A stretch of DNA of 64,000 bases from Rugalucina vietnamica (lineage: Eukaryota; Mollusca; Bivalvia; Lucinida; Lucinidae), in contig OZ024870.1 of assembly GCA_964017185.1 (NCBI GenBank), forward strand, positions 21,971,621-22,035,620. The letters run 5' to 3'. Below, one piece after another: positions 22,386 to 34,024 of this stretch (the first letter of the stretch is position 1; each line of letters opens with the position of its first letter). The translations under genes were made by a program, and so were the position numbers. Under the pieces are notes generated by a model. The model had not been told where the DNA came from. It saw only the letters and a program-made list of their open reading frames with translations, and did no database searches.

Positions 22386-22830
22386 CAATGAAGCAGATTA
22401 CTGTGCTGCCATACCCTTAGAAGACTAGCGCCAATGTGGGCCGGTTAGGGCTGAAACGTTTTCAAATGCCTCCAACGCCGCCACGCCATTTGAGATGTAA
22501 GCACCTGAAACGCCAACAATGCCGCAGCACCTGTATGTGTCTATGTTTTCAGAACTAGCGCCAGTGCCGCTGCACCCATTAGGCTAAACTTTCTCAAATG
22601 CCGCCAACGCCGCCATGACATTTGAGGCGTAACAAACGGAAACGCTGCCAATTCCACAGCGCCTCTATGTGTCTATGATTTCAGAACTAGCGCCAACACC
22701 GTCTCGCCAATAGGGCTTAAACTTTCTGAAATGCCACCAACGCCGCTGCACAAGTAGGGGAATATGCACCTAAAGTGCCACAGCGCTTCTATTTGTGTAT
22801 GTAATCAGAACTAAGCTCCACTGCCGCTGT
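22386..22830. repeat. about 130-bp tandem repeat, 3-4 units
   Basis: AGAACTAGCGCCA or variant recurs at about 22420, 22551, 22683 and 22807, each unit also containing CCnCCAACGCCGC. That string is the inverse of GGCGGCGTTGG in the neighbouring 45-bp minisatellite, so the two arrays may share an origin. 22051-22385 before it holds nothing recognisable. Confidence 0.8.
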
Positions 22831-22963
22831 GTAATTAATGTATGTTTAATACTATTATGTTGTTTTCTGCATCCCACCCACCAACACACTTTTCGTGATA
22901 TTCTTACACGAGGGCTGGACCCACCAAGTTAAAAACAGCTTTATAATAAAACACTTTGCGAAA

Positions 22964-23195
22964 ATGCTTCCACTGACACGTGTTGTTTTACATGCTCTCT
23001 TGTTTAACAGGTGCAAACGAATCTTACACAATAGATGGGTAGTACTGACATCTGCTTGCGCTGTGTTTGCAATCGGCGACGGATTTTTCCTGTCTTTTGG
23101 GACATTGTTCGTCGATTTGCTTGAAGAGTTTAATGAATCAAGAGCTCAAACCGCCATGATACAACTGGTGCAGTTTGCAGTGGTATATCTTGCTA
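22964..23195 (+). CDS. monocarboxylate-transporter-like protein, exon 1
   Basis: First coding exon of an SLC16-type MFS transporter. From Met at 22964 the peptide reads through RWVVLTSACAVFAIGDGF and GTLFVDLLEEFNESRAQTA, the usual first membrane helix and following loop of MCTs (WVVV...G..DGF..SFG.L...LLEEF). The classical DGGWGW signature before helix 1 is not present. Donor A|GTAAGT at 23195/23196, phase 1. An alternative acceptor (CTCTTGTTTAACAG ending at 23011) would start this exon at 23012 and place the N-terminus on an unseen upstream exon. Confidence 0.8.
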
Positions 23196-23384
23196 GTAAG
23201 TATAATCTTCGGAGAAACATTTTAGTTTCAGATCTTTTGATTGATTTGCTCCGTGACGCCCCAGCCAGCAACAATTTGTCCAAAGAAGGACCAGTCACAT
23301 CGTAGTCAGAAACCCCATTACGAGACCACGTCCATGTAGAATTTGTAAGAACTAAAACTTTTTTGTTGGAAAATTTTGATATTT

Positions 23385-23572
23385 TTTCTTGCACAAACTA
23401 TATATTGTTGGTACGTGTTAGAACCGCCTCGCCGAGGCCATTCTAACACTTACCCACAATCAATGTTTTGGGTCAAAAATAAGTAAAATATGTATATTCA
23501 TGTAGACCCCAGTTTTACAGTATAAAAGTGGGGTTAAAGTGGGTATTCATGACATGTACATGTTTTCCTGAT
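23385..23572. mobile_element. foldback MITE (GTTAGAACCGCCTCG family), partial
   Basis: Central palindrome TTAGAACCGCCTCGCCGAGG plus GTGGGGTTAAAGTGGGTAT and CATGTACATG end, as in copies at 40645, 54443 and 62450. It lies in intron 1 of the transporter gene. Confidence 0.75.
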
Positions 23573-23635
23573 GTTTACCTTTAGACCACAAACCTTCCCT
23601 GTTCCACACCGTCAATTGAAAGCAAGCATGCCTTT

Positions 23636-23842
23636 GTGAAAACAAAGGCGCTGATCAGCTGTTTAGTAAATGAACAGCTGATCAGCGCCTACGCTTTCGC
23701 TACAGGTACATGTACATGTATAGTACAATTCCTCTTCTTCGTAAATACGGATTTTCAAGCTTCTAGCCGTCTTTTGTAGCTGCACAGACCGGTTTGTGTC
23801 AGACCTGGTCGGAAATCCCGGTGTTCTTACGTCGCGGCTTAT
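23636..23842. mobile_element. GAGCC-ended MITE against a splice acceptor
   Basis: Carries the family palindrome GCGCTGATCAGCTGTTTAG and its inverse, CGGTTTGTGTCAGACCTGG and the terminal CGTCGCGGCT. Its right end is about 11 bp from the exon 2 acceptor, so the branch point is probably within the MITE. Confidence 0.8.
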
Positions 23843-23852
23843 ATTTTTTCAG

Positions 23853-23996
23853 GTTTCGTCGTTGGCTTTATCGTGAATAGGTACGATCCTAGACCATGTG
23901 GCTGCGTTGCTTGCTTTATAATGGCCGCTTCTGTAGCAGCAAGCTATTTCGCTCAAAGCACAGCTTATCTCATTGTAACTGTGGGCGCCTTAGGAG
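23853..23996 (+). CDS. monocarboxylate-transporter-like protein, exon 2
   Basis: Acceptor TATTTTTTCAG ends at 23852; donor GAG|GTAGTA follows 23996; phase 1 on both sides. It encodes two membrane-helix-like stretches around the loop NRYDPRPC (FVVGFIV and CVACFIMAASVAASYFA), corresponding to MCT helices 2-3. A MITE ends only about 11 bp before the acceptor. Confidence 0.8.
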
Positions 23997-24104
23997 GTAG
24001 TATAATTTGGAACCTTCCTTTTCATAAACACAGTGTTTATTTAAAAATAAAATAGCATTAACGTAAATTTATTTATTTTGAACTAAATATGAAAATTTTA
24101 CTGA

Positions 24105-24580
24105 ATGCAAAAAGGTAAAAGTAAGCAATGATCGCAGTCAGAACGAAAAGCCACAGCAAAAACTGAGGTGGGAAAAGATAATCGTCAATAATAATTTTAA
24201 TTTCCGTGCTATGTCCTTGAGTAAGACACATTAACTCTCCAGAGAACTGGTTAATACCCAGGAAGCGGTGGCTCCGTCCGGACATGACAGAAACAAATGT
24301 TGACTTGGACATTAAACCTACAAACAAACATACAAACAAACGGGACCCCAGCCCCACTCTCATTTTCTGCAGGGGTTTACAACATTTAGTCTCGTGGTGA
24401 ATCTAACTAGTCAATGGATCCTCTCACGGACAGACAACGATTAACGCCATGAAGAATAAAACAAAAACGAGGACTCACAGATAGATTATAACAAACTCAA
24501 TGAAGAATAAAAACGAGGACTGGAAGTTACAATATGTTGTCCGACAATTTGAAATCCCTGGAATGGGGAAAGCCAACTTA
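24105..24580 (-). mobile_element. PLE 3'-UTR fragment (minus) split by another repeat
   Basis: 24105-24180 and 24370-24580 match the PLE 3' UTR and 3' coding flank as found at 41880-42420 (GTGGTGAATCT, CTAACTAGTCAATG, GAGGACTCACAGAT, GTCCGACnATn). Between them, 24230-24345 resembles the non-LTR tail at 27600-27730. It lies in intron 2 of the transporter gene. Confidence 0.65.
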
Positions 24581-24644
24581 CATCAATGAAAATCTGGAGC
24601 AAATTTAAGTATATTTGACTCCCGTGTGCCTTTCTCTATTACAG

Positions 24645-25621
24645 GAATTACCATAAGTTTCATTCTCCTAAGTGGCGTGAAAACAGTTTCCCACACATTC
24701 GAGGGGACTAATCTAAATGTTGCTATGACTGTCCTGCTAACAATGCCGATATTAGGGTTGTACCCTATCCATACCTTCTGCGATATTTGAGCGATACGTA
24801 TGGGGTTCATTTGACCTATCTAATAGTTGGAGGTCTTCTTGGAAGCACAATACCTATAACATTGTTGTGGCACATTCCGAAACAAGGGCAAAAGCCAATT
24901 AAAATCGAACGAGACGGGCAAAATTCCGGTAGTGATAATGATATACAAAAACCTTCCGTAGAGCATCCGGATAATTCTGTTGTAAAATCATGTTATACAA
25001 CTGTGGTTTCAAACAACGCGGTAGTTAAGCTTGTCAGCTATAAAACAGCAAGTGCAAAGCAGGAAAGTAAGATCAACTACACCGGTTCAAATGAACCTAA
25101 AATGCTGACAGAACAGAAAGTGGAACCATCAACGGATAACACAGATTGGAAGACCGTTCTCAAGTTTCTTCTATCAAACGTTCCATTTCTATTATTTCTG
25201 ATAGGTCACACCTTAGTGGCCAGTTCGCTAAGAGTATTGGCTTCTATTCAGACAGACATACTTAGAGACAGAGGTTTTACTACAGGAGATACAACTACTG
25301 CCTTAATGATCTTTAATTTTTCTGGAATCCCAGGGCGGCTTGTAGTTGGACTTGTGAAAAAGATTCCTCATGGAAGCTCATTTATATTTGTCGTCATTAC
25401 GGCCTTCTTCGCCACGCCTGCAATAATTGGATTACGTTTTATCAACAATTTGTGGCAGGCGGCGTTGCTGAGTTCCATGTGTGGAATAGCTCTAGGAGCA
25501 GCCCATGCATCGAATGGTGTTTCATTGCTCAGTCTTGTAGGGACAGACTACAGTACACCGGCTGTTGGTCTATCATTTGGTGTGACGGGGATACTTGTAA
25601 CAGTAACCGGGCCTCTTATGG
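24645..25621 (+). CDS. monocarboxylate-transporter-like protein, exon 3
   Basis: Acceptor CTCTATTACAG ends at 24644; donor G|GTAAGC at 25621/25622; phase 1 both ends. It encodes helices up to the central cytosolic loop (hydrophilic, about 24880-25140), then the second six-helix half (FLLSNVPFLLFLIGHTL, SGIPGRLVVGLV, LSFGVTGILVTVTGPLMG), including the GxPGRL-type turn usual in MCTs. The frame shifts by one near the CCC at 24763-24765: upstream reads to TGA at 24787-24790, downstream continues as YLSDTYGVHLTYLIVGG. One extra C would restore one frame, so this may be a sequence error or a disabling deletion. Confidence 0.8.
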
Positions 25622-25677
25622 GTAAGCATGCAAACAATGATTATCATGGTTACAATGCGGTGAATGTAATGTGATTA

Positions 25678-26929
25678 TGAGGTGTGATCAGAAAGTATTA
25701 AGCCTGATACATTTCAAAGCATTCCATAAGACAAATTCCGTTATCAGCCTGCCATTCTATTTAATTGAAAGTCATCTGGAGAGTAAAAGACATTTGGTCG
25801 AACTTGATTGTACGACAGTATTGAGAGAGGACAGTGCGTCAAACTTGCAAAATGGAGAAAGTTGAAGTGAGAGTGGTGATAAGATATCTTTGTAAGAAGG
25901 GAATGACTCCCAAGGAAATTCACGAAGACTTCATGAAAACACTTGGTTATGAGTCTCCTTCTTATAGCACCGTGAAAAAATGGGCTGCAGAATGTAAGCG
26001 TCGGAGAGAGAGCAATGAGGATGATGCAAGGTCTGGCCGCTGCAAAGACGCCACCACTGTTCGGTTACAACCTGGTTATGTGTGACAGGAGGCGAGACTT
26101 GCGAAGTATAGCCAGCGAAGTAGGCATAAGTTTTGGGGCACTGCAAACAATTATAACAGATATCTTGGGTATGTCCAAGGTCTTGGCAAGATGGGTACCG
26201 AGATTGTTGACTGATGACCAAAAGCGATCTCGGCTCGATATTTCTAGGTATCTCCTGTCTCGATATGAAGACGATCCCAGCGATTTTATCGACCGAGTTG
26301 TAACCCAGGAAGAGACATGGGTTCATCACTTTAAGTCGAACTTGAATGCTAAGCATGCCCTGGCTCACCCCCTCCCAAGAAGTTTAAGAGAGTTTCTTCG
26401 GCAAGGAAGGTGTTGGCCTCAGTTTTTTTTTGATAGTCAGGGGATAATCGTGATTGATTATCTTGAACAAGGTCGCACGATAAATGGTGCATATTATGCA
26501 GCAGAATTGAAGTGTTTGCGAAAGGAAATTGCAAGAAAGGGGAGAGGAAAATTGACTCGAGACGTTCTGCTCTTGCAGGATAATGCGCCTGTTCACACGT
26601 CGCAAGTTGCCATGACTGCTGCGACTGAATCCGGATTTGAAGTCCTTCCTCTTCCCCCATATTCTCATGATATGACCCCTTCTGACTTCTATCTGTTCCC
26701 AAAATTGAAACCCCACCTTGGAACACAGTTTGGAAGAAATGAAGGCGTCATAGCGGCAGTGAACGAGTATTTGGAGGACCAGGAAAAGGACTTCTATTTG
26801 GAAAGGATAAGCAAAAACTCGAACAGAGTTGCCTTGAAGGGGGATTATATTGAAACTTAATCACCAGATTTTCATTCCCTGATACTCACAAGCACTTGTT
26901 AAGGCTTAGAACTTTCTGATCACATCTCG
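25678..26929 (+). mobile_element. mariner transposon, 1252 bp, TA target duplication
   Basis: Flanked by TA (25676-25677 and 26930-26931). Terminal inverted repeats of about 28 bp start TGAGGTGTGATCAGAAAG at the left and read CGAGATGTGATCAGAAAG in inverse at the right. Size and TA duplication are standard for mariner. It sits in intron 3 of the transporter gene in the gene's orientation. Confidence 0.95.
25852..26860 (+). pseudogene. mariner transposase, frameshifted
   Basis: Met at 25852 starts a helix-turn-helix region (VIRYLCKKGMTPKEIHEDF, then STVKKWAAECKRRRE). The frame breaks between about 26055 and 26090 and resumes as DRRRDLRSIASEVGISFG and KVLARWVPRLLTDDQK. The catalytic core is DD34D: the first aspartate position reads TQEETW, with Glu replacing the usual Asp; the second is in LLQDNAPVH; the third, after 34 residues, is in TPSDFYLFPKLK. 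The frameshift and the D-to-E change make it non-functional by itself. Ends with TAA at 26858-26860. Confidence 0.9.
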
Positions 26930-27034
26930 TATATGATACAAGAATAAATTTCTGAAGCACTAGTTGGTAACCTTGGTAAATGGTAAAAAAGTAATACCAC
27001 ATGAATATAAATTTTAAGCTAAATTTCAAGAATC

Positions 27035-27170
27035 TATTGGGAAATAGCTGCTCAAGTGGCTTACGATATAAGTACCTGATTGTCAATTTAGCTTTTTTCG
27101 CCCCCGGTTTTTGAAGTGGAAATTTCTTTCTGATTGCACCATTTCCTGATCATTGGTATGTTTTACCTTT
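27035..27170 (+). mobile_element. PLE 3'-UTR fragment, degraded
   Basis: ATTGGGAAATAGCTGCTC, GGCTTACGATATAAG, GATTGTCAATTTAG and TTTCCTGATCATTGG in the order of the 33660-34024 UTR. Intronic. Confidence 0.7.
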
Positions 27171-27589
27171 TGGTAGGACATCTATATAGAAAGGCAGGTA
27201 TGTTATTCAAATGGTGAGGAAAATGTTAATCTTCGTGGGTTATTAACGATTGGGGGATTCACATAGAGAGTTTTGCACACTTTGATGATTTTAAATATCA
27301 GTATGTATCGTCACAGTGAGTCTTCGCCTTGCGTTGCTGAGTATCATGTATGTATAAAACACTGATTTTATTTTGAAAATATGGGCCACTGCACATTGAG
27401 ACCGTGAGGAATATCAGGACTGCTTGTGCCTCCAGGCCTTTTGACTCCAGGCAAATCTTATAACATGACCGACCACCTGATTACTGGTTAACCATTTAGA
27501 AGGACTGAGCCTGCACAGAAAAGTGGTTTAAGCACACCACCTGTACATACATGTATAAGCTTTAGTTGTTACTTTGGTGTTTATTTTTG

Positions 27590-27735
27590 AAACACATTTT
27601 GGATGTCATAACATCCTTATTTTGGGTTAAAAATCCCATGAAATGGAAGCAATGTCCAGACATGACCATAACTGTTGTTGAGAAGGACTTAAAGCATAAC
27701 TTCAAACAAACAAACAAACAAACAAACAAAGAACA
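27590..27735 (+). repeat. non-LTR-type tail with (CAAA)n
   Basis: GGATGTCATAACATCC...CCAGACATGACCATAACTG followed by about six CAAA units (27704-27728). The same body is at 19655-19765 and 24240-24330, consistent with the 3' end of a retroposon family. Confidence 0.6.
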
Positions 27736-27832
27736 AACATAACTGAATTTATAGATATTTTATTAAGATATGTACATATATATTTCTCTAGTACAGCCGA
27801 CACGTTATTTGAAATACGCTTTCGTTTCACAG

Positions 27833-28038
27833 GATCAATTCGAGATTCCACCACTAGCTATACCCTGACAATGTCGATTCTATCTGGTGCCGTACTCACA
27901 GGATCACTTTTTTATTTCCTATCATTCTGGCTGAAAAGAAAGAAGGACAGAATTGAAAAGCTGTTGTCAAAATCATCCGACTCTTTGAACATGGACAGCA
28001 ACAAGCTCGTTTTTACTGTATCATCAGTGGTGAACTAG
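27833..28038 (+). CDS. monocarboxylate-transporter-like protein, terminal exon 4
   Basis: Acceptor CGTTTCACAG ends at 27832. The first two bases complete a Gly codon and 67 codons follow to TAG at 28036-28038. SIRDSTTSYTLTMSI followed by a hydrophobic stretch and a WLKRKKDR cytosolic tail matches the last helix and C-terminus of SLC16 proteins. With all four exons the protein would be about 519 residues, normal for the family. No clear AATAAA was found nearby. Confidence 0.8.
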
Positions 28039-28503
28039 TTTGTATTTTTGTATTGCTGTTTAACGTCCCTTTTGAAGAATTCATCAGTCATGTCGAGATG
28101 GCGGCATTGTTTCCTTTGTATTGACCAATACTTTAACGGAGTGACCTGTACATTCTTTCATAATATCTGTACACGTACCTGTTTGAAGCAGTTGTCTTGT
28201 TTCCCCTCAAGCTTCTCCGAGGGATGAGGTGAAATGACAAACAAAATGGCATGAGCATGATTAAGTAATGCTAATATCAAAATTTAATAATATCTTTTTT
28301 TTTATTCACACACATTATATCTATTATACAAAGATAAACCCTCATTCTTATTTGGTTAACATATATTGACTTTGTAGTTTCATTTTTGTGGCATGAAGCA
28401 TTTATACATTAACTCGACAATATACATGTACATATTGTTGATGAGGCGAGGACGACCCCAGTTTTCACTGTTATCGAGAGAATATCCTCATAGACATTTT
28501 AGC

Positions 28504-28730
28504 ATGTGCGCGAGAAAACCAACAGTTTGGGTTCCGACCAGGTCTGACACAAACCAGCCTGTACAGTCACAGAAGCAGGCTAGAAACTTGAAATTTCGGT
28601 AAGAAGAAAAAGGATTGTACTATCTATGCGGCGAAATCAAAGGCGCTGATCATCTGTGCAGTTACTGCACAGCTGATATGCGGTTTGTTTTCGCCTATGC
28701 AAATTGTTGGTTTTCTGATGCGGTGGCTCA
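28504..28730. mobile_element. GAGCC-ended MITE
   Basis: Begins GCGAGAAAACCAACAGTTTGG, contains GACACAAACCAGCCTGTAC, the palindromic core GCGCTGATCATCTGTGCAG and ends TGATGCGGTGGCTC. 28039-28503 and 28731-29030 around it hold no supported gene. Confidence 0.8.
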
Positions 28731-29029
28731 TTTACGTGATAAAATAGACTTGATGTTGAAGTTCTAATTGAAAGTGGAGTCTGCACCTGCTTGGATGTTT
28801 CCTATACAAATTACAGTTAGTCAGAATACGGGGCAATGTCCTTACATAGGCCATTGATCTATGGCACGATCGGAATACCGAATCAAGGTCGTTTACGTTT
28901 GGGCATGTGCATTAATGGTTACAGCAGATGGTAGACAAGTGTATAGTCATTAGGTAGATATTGCATAATGAGCAATGGTTAATATAAAAAGATGATTCAG
29001 CGAGAAATTTATATAGGAGGGCATGAAAA

Positions 29030-29090
29030 GGTACAAGTAGGCAAAGATCAGGAAAAGGCGCAATCAGAAAAAGATTCCCACTGATTTTAG
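29030..29090 (-). mobile_element. PLE 3'-UTR terminal fragment
   Basis: GGTACAAGTAGGCAAAGATC, AGGAAAAGGCGCAATCAG and GATTCCCACT: the extreme 3' end of the PLE in minus orientation. Confidence 0.7.
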
Positions 29091-29424
29091 AAAACAACAG
29101 CTTGTGATGGTTATGGTGTGCTACCAGTTTGAACTAAACTGGACGAAAGGTACTCAAGTTAAAGACAAAATCCTTCAGGTGAGGGAATCATAGAATGACG
29201 GAGAGGCTGAAAACAGTATGCTCTCATCAATCTTTGGTTTGAGGGGTTTAAAGATCTTTTAAAATCAGGGTGGATGTAAGGGACCTTAGATATTGGGTAT
29301 ACTAAAAGCTGACTTGCTGAGGTGAGTTAAAGAGTAGCGGTAAATAAGCTCAACAATAGATACAAGACTCATATCAGCAATGGATCCATTATATATAAGC
29401 CAAAAATGCAATAACTCCTCATCC

Positions 29425-29762
29425 TCAGGTTAGGATCCTGTAAAATCGGTTTAAGCCCGCCAGTAACTTTGTGTTACTGATCGTTCCAAGGTGATACTTC
29501 TGTGGTGGTTCTTTTTGTTTTATGTCTTGGTGTTTAAAATTTTTTGTGCTGTTGGCGCCTTATGTATGTTTTCATATTTTTAATTAAGTTAAGGTAACTG
29601 AGTGGCCACCTATTGGGAAAATAGCTGCTCATTCGGCTTACGATATGTTTCATGGTATAAGTGCCTGATTGTTAGTTTGTTTTTTTCCCCACCTCGGTTT
29701 TTGGAGTGGGAATCTCTTTCTGATTGCGCCTTTTCCTGATCTTTGCCTACTTGTACCTTTTT
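29425..29762 (+). mobile_element. PLE 3'-UTR fragment
   Basis: Near-complete match to 33690-34022, from TAAAATCGnTTTAAGCCCGCC to CTTTGCCTACTTGTACC. Confidence 0.85.
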
Positions 29763-29819
29763 TTCATCACGAGGATATTATGCATGTGGATTGCATCTTA
29801 AAGGCGCATTAAACTTTTA

Positions 29820-30205
29820 AATAGTGCACAGAAAGGAATAAAATGAGAGTTGATTGTGTTATTAGAAGACTACATACAAAAATTAATTTGAGCAGATTAA
29901 AAACCGAAACTTTTAAATGTCTTTGTTTCAAACTCACTCCGAATCTATTGGTTCCTAATGTATACACTAAACGGGTCGATGTTGCAGCTTGTTGGTGAAC
30001 TGTATTATCTCCGTTGTTTACAGGATATGTATTGCTGCGTATTGGATTCTGTACAGTAAATTTGGACTGGTTTCTTGTATCGACCTTATTTTTCCACGTC
30101 AGCGATGGTCAATTTAGATGTAAAATAAATAGAACCAGCTCAAAATTTACTGCATTAAACCTGAATACAGTGAAAGGTCCTCAGACCTTTCCAACTAGTT
30201 GTATA
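29820..30205 (+). repeat. dispersed repeat, copy 1 of 2
   Basis: Shared with 39865-40310: AATAGTGCACAGAAAG, AAATGAGAGTTGATTG, CAGGATATGTATTGCTGCG, GTATTGGATTCTGTACAG, CAGCGATGGnCAATTTA and AATAGAACCAGCTCA. Non-coding. Confidence 0.8.
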
Positions 30206-30484
30206 AACAACGTTGATGTATTTTTCTTTCCATATATTTCTTTGTAACGTAATGGACATGGGTGGCGTAAATTTTACCTTGCATTAGATGCTCATTTAAT
30301 ATGAACCTGAATAGCAAAACAGTAAGGTAATTTAAGGCAAATAAGTTCGAATTAATAAAAAGTCAACAATCGAGAAACAAATTATGAATTATCGTTGAGT
30401 GATTTTGCTGCTTAAAAGGCAATATTGTTGTTCTATAGACAATCCAATGACTTTTCAGAGAATCGCCTGATCAGTCACGTTTCG

Positions 30485-30630
30485 ATGGAGTCAACTCAAA
30501 CCCTTTTCGGTCTACTCGTACCTATTTGTTTTGGTCAACTTATACGGCCCAAGTCAACTCGTACCTACTTTCGTCTATCGTACCCATTTTGGTTAGTTTG
30601 TACCTGTTTTCTTCAACTCGTACCCTATAT
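30485..30630. repeat. short tandem repeat of TCAACTCGTACC
   Basis: CTACTCGTACC, TCAACTTATAC, TCAACTCGTACC, TCTATCGTACCC and TCAACTCGTACCC occur at about 25-35-bp steps. 30206-30484 shows nothing else. Confidence 0.65.
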
Positions 30631-30799
30631 CAAACAGATCTTTATGTTAAGAACGTGGTCGCTAATCTTGAATCTAGATTTCAATACACAAATAAAAAAG
30701 TACCCGATATGTATTCGCGGCATTGTCAGTAATGGTAACGGCATTCTGGTAATTTCCTGTAATGAGATTCAAATATTTACTGATTTAACGACAACATTT

Positions 30800-33700
30800 A
30801 CCATGAGGGGAATATTTCCAAATTGCCCGATCTCGATGTACTTACACTTTCAGAGTCTCGTAAACGTAAATCTAGATCTCATGGTATACGGAAAACGGGT
30901 AATGACAAACGTAGACGGTGCGCTGCAATGAAATTGAACACTTCCCTTAATGATTTAGCGCTTAAACTAAGGATTCACGGTCGACATCATATGCTATCTT
31001 ATCTTAGTGCTCTACCTATTGCTGTTTTACGTTCCTTGAACACAGAGGCTAATAGATTTCACGATAGAAATCATGAAATATATGACGCTGCACTGTTAAC
31101 AACATGCTATACTCAACATGCTCTTCGTCCATGTATCGATTCCGAATCTAATAACATTAGACGTTTAATTAAAATTCCTTTCATTAATAAAGGAATTGAC
31201 TTTATTGATTTACCCAGCATATTCCATGATAAATCAGTGATACAGTCTATACCTACGTACTTCCAAAATTCAGAACCTCCTATTATTTGCACAAATATAA
31301 TAAACCAATTAGAAATACTTTTTTTTAATTTCAATAAGCTTGTTTCTGATCTTGAGATCTATGCTAATACTCCTAAGTCTTGAGATTGTAAAGATTCAAA
31401 ATATGTTTATCAACCAGCCGGACATGTAGTTACTGGAAATCTAAAAATAATTTCGGATTCTGGAATTCACAAAATTGTTCCTAGAGGTCCGAAATATAGA
31501 TTCCCCCCTACCTCCCTACATCTGCATTGAATGATTTCTGTATTCGATGATGTAAACGAGAGGGTGTTGAGGATACTGCTCTTAAAGAATACAAAAGAAT
31601 CTTCACTATCATGGATAAACGTATAAAGTAAACAAAATATAAAAGTTTGATCCTTTGGAAGCAGTAAAAACATTCAAAGGGAGAAAGTATGGACTATATT
31701 ACGCAATTTTGGGTAATGAACCCTCATCAGTAGCCCTGATGAAAGTTTTATTCATAAACTACTAATCTTTTACCTCCTAAACCAAAATCGTCATTTAGGC
31801 ATTTGAAGCAGGGTATCCAAGAATTTCATAGAAAGTATGTCTTGGTTCCAGCAGACAAAGCCGTGAACAATGTTGTTGTCGTTTGTAGGCTTCACGACGT
31901 TAACACCTTAAAACAGGAGCTTGATGGTACTAGGGCTTATCTGGAGACAGATACTGATGAAATGTCTGTAGTTAATGCTCACTTAAACGATTTACCTGTT
32001 ACGTTTTCTGTTTGTGTCATTGAAGGCCAAGACAAACTTCCTACGATGTATTGGTTACCTAAGCTTCACAAAAGATCATACAAAGCTAGATTTATTGCAA
32101 ATTCGAGCTCTTGTACTGAACCTTCTAAATTATTAACTTCTTGTCTTACTGCTATCAAATCTCATGTCATAAGATACTTTGAGACAGTGTATGAAACTTG
32201 AAATAAAAATTGGTTTTGGTCAATAAAAAATTCTGGCGAGGTGCTCAGTAAATTGAAGTGTAGAGGGTTTCGTGCGACGAACTTGTCCACATATGATTTT
32301 TCTACTCTGTATACAACATTACCACATAACCCAATCAAAGAAAAACGTCTGGATTTGATAAAGTGGACCTTCAAAAGGGCATTAAAAACTATGTTTCACT
32401 TTATTTGGCCTGTAATGACAGAAAGGCCTTTTTCACTTCCAGTGAACAAAGTCGGTATACACTTTGGTCATGTCAGAATGTGTGCGACGCCTTATCCTAT
32501 CTCCTGGATAATATTTATATCAGATGTGAGACCAAGTTTTACAGACAAATTGTTGTAATTCCGATGGGTACAAATTGCGCACCTCTCGTAGCTGATTTAT
32601 TTTTATACTGCTACGAAAGAGATTTCATGGATTCTCTTAATCAGGCTAACCAAGCTGATGTTATCGAGGCTTTTAATTCGACTTGCCTTTTTCTTTGCCT
32701 TTTTCTAGGTACCTCGATGACCTTTTGAACATTGACAACCTTTATTTTGAAGGTATGGTCAATCAAGTTTATCCATCTGAACTACAGTTGAACAAAGCCA
32801 ATATCTCAGATACCGAAGGCCCCTTTTTAGATTTACATCTTTCTGTTGCAAATGGATTTGGTGCTTCTAAAAATTATGATAAGCACGATGACTTTGATTT
32901 TGATATAGTAAATTTTCCGTTTTTGGATGGTGACGTTCCTCGCCGTGCTTCTTATGGTGTGTACATTTCTCAACTTATTAGGTTTGCTAGAGTCTGCAAT
33001 CATGTTACGGACTTCAACGCTCGCAATAAATATTTAACGGCCAAACTTCTCCAACAGGGTTATCGGTATCATAAACTTCGAAAAACATTTTCTAAATTTT
33101 ATCATAGACACTATGAATTGATTTCCAAATATAATGTTGGGTTAAAAACGCTTTTAGGTGAGGGCCTTTCGGAACCAGAATTTTATGGTGACTTGGTTTA
33201 CATTTAAGAAACTTATCGGAAGGAATGATTTTTCTTTCAGTTCAGAAAAATCATTACACGTTACAGACGTATAGGTTATAACTTGAATGTTATGCGACAG
33301 TCTGTACTATGCTTAGTTTTTAACCCAATCATGGTTGATAACTATGCTGCCTTCTTTAATTGCACGCCGGTGGGTCGGGCGTCAGACTCTATGATGGCAC
33401 CTACTTACAGCTATTCATTTTCGTTGGTTAGGGCCGGAGTTTCTAGTTGCTTGGCCCACCGGGGTCCAACTGGTGTTTTTTCTTTTGCTCCGGAGTTAGT
33501 AAGTTTCGGCGCCCAGGGATTTCCATCGTCGGGCAGATTACTGAATCTGTTGAGTCCTCGGCTTTGAATTATCAGGATGTTTATCATGATTTATCTGTTT
33601 GTTCTTGGTGATTCAATGACTAGTTAGAGATTCACCTCGAGGACTGAAGAACTAACTAAATGTTATGAACCACTGCAGAAGCTGAGGGTGAGGTTAGGTA

Positions 33701-34024
33701 CCTGTAAAATCGATTTAAGCCCGCCAGTAATTTTATATTTCTTATCGTTTCAAGGCGATACTTCTGTGGTGGTTCTTTCATTTTATGGCTCGGCGTTTAA
33801 ATAATTTTTGTGCTGTCGGCGCCTTATGTATGTTTTCGTATTTCTAGTTAAGTTTAGGTAACTGAGTGGCCACCTGTTGGGAAAATAGCTGCCCATTCGG
33901 CTTACGATATGTTTTCATGGTAAAAGTACCTGATTGTTAGTTTGTTTTTTTCCCATCTCGGTGTTTGGAGTGGGAGTCTTTCTGATTGCGCCTTTTCCTG
34001 ATCTTTGCCTACTTGTACTTTTTT
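30800..34024 (+). mobile_element. Penelope-like element (PLE), decayed, copy 1
   Basis: Four reading-frame blocks give one broken reverse transcriptase: an N-terminal domain (30823-31383, KRKSRSHGIRKTGNDKRRR and on), then YVLVPADKAVNNVVVV and TMYWLPKLHKRSYKARFIAN (31803-32201), the motif-A region TYDFSTLYTTLPHN (about 32290-32335), IPMGTNCAPLVADLFLYCYE (about 32565-32625) and the catalytic YLDD (about 32710). DKxxxxVV, LPKLHK and GTxxAPLxADLFL are PLE RT landmarks. Frameshifts and a stop at 32200 (TCA to TGA relative to copy 2) disable it. After the RT the protein ends without a visible GIY-YIG endonuclease. The 3' UTR is 33660-34024. Confidence 0.8.

Noticed and set aside
31113..31334. Minus-strand frame in the PLE
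   Set aside because: Shadow of the plus-strand N-terminal PLE protein.
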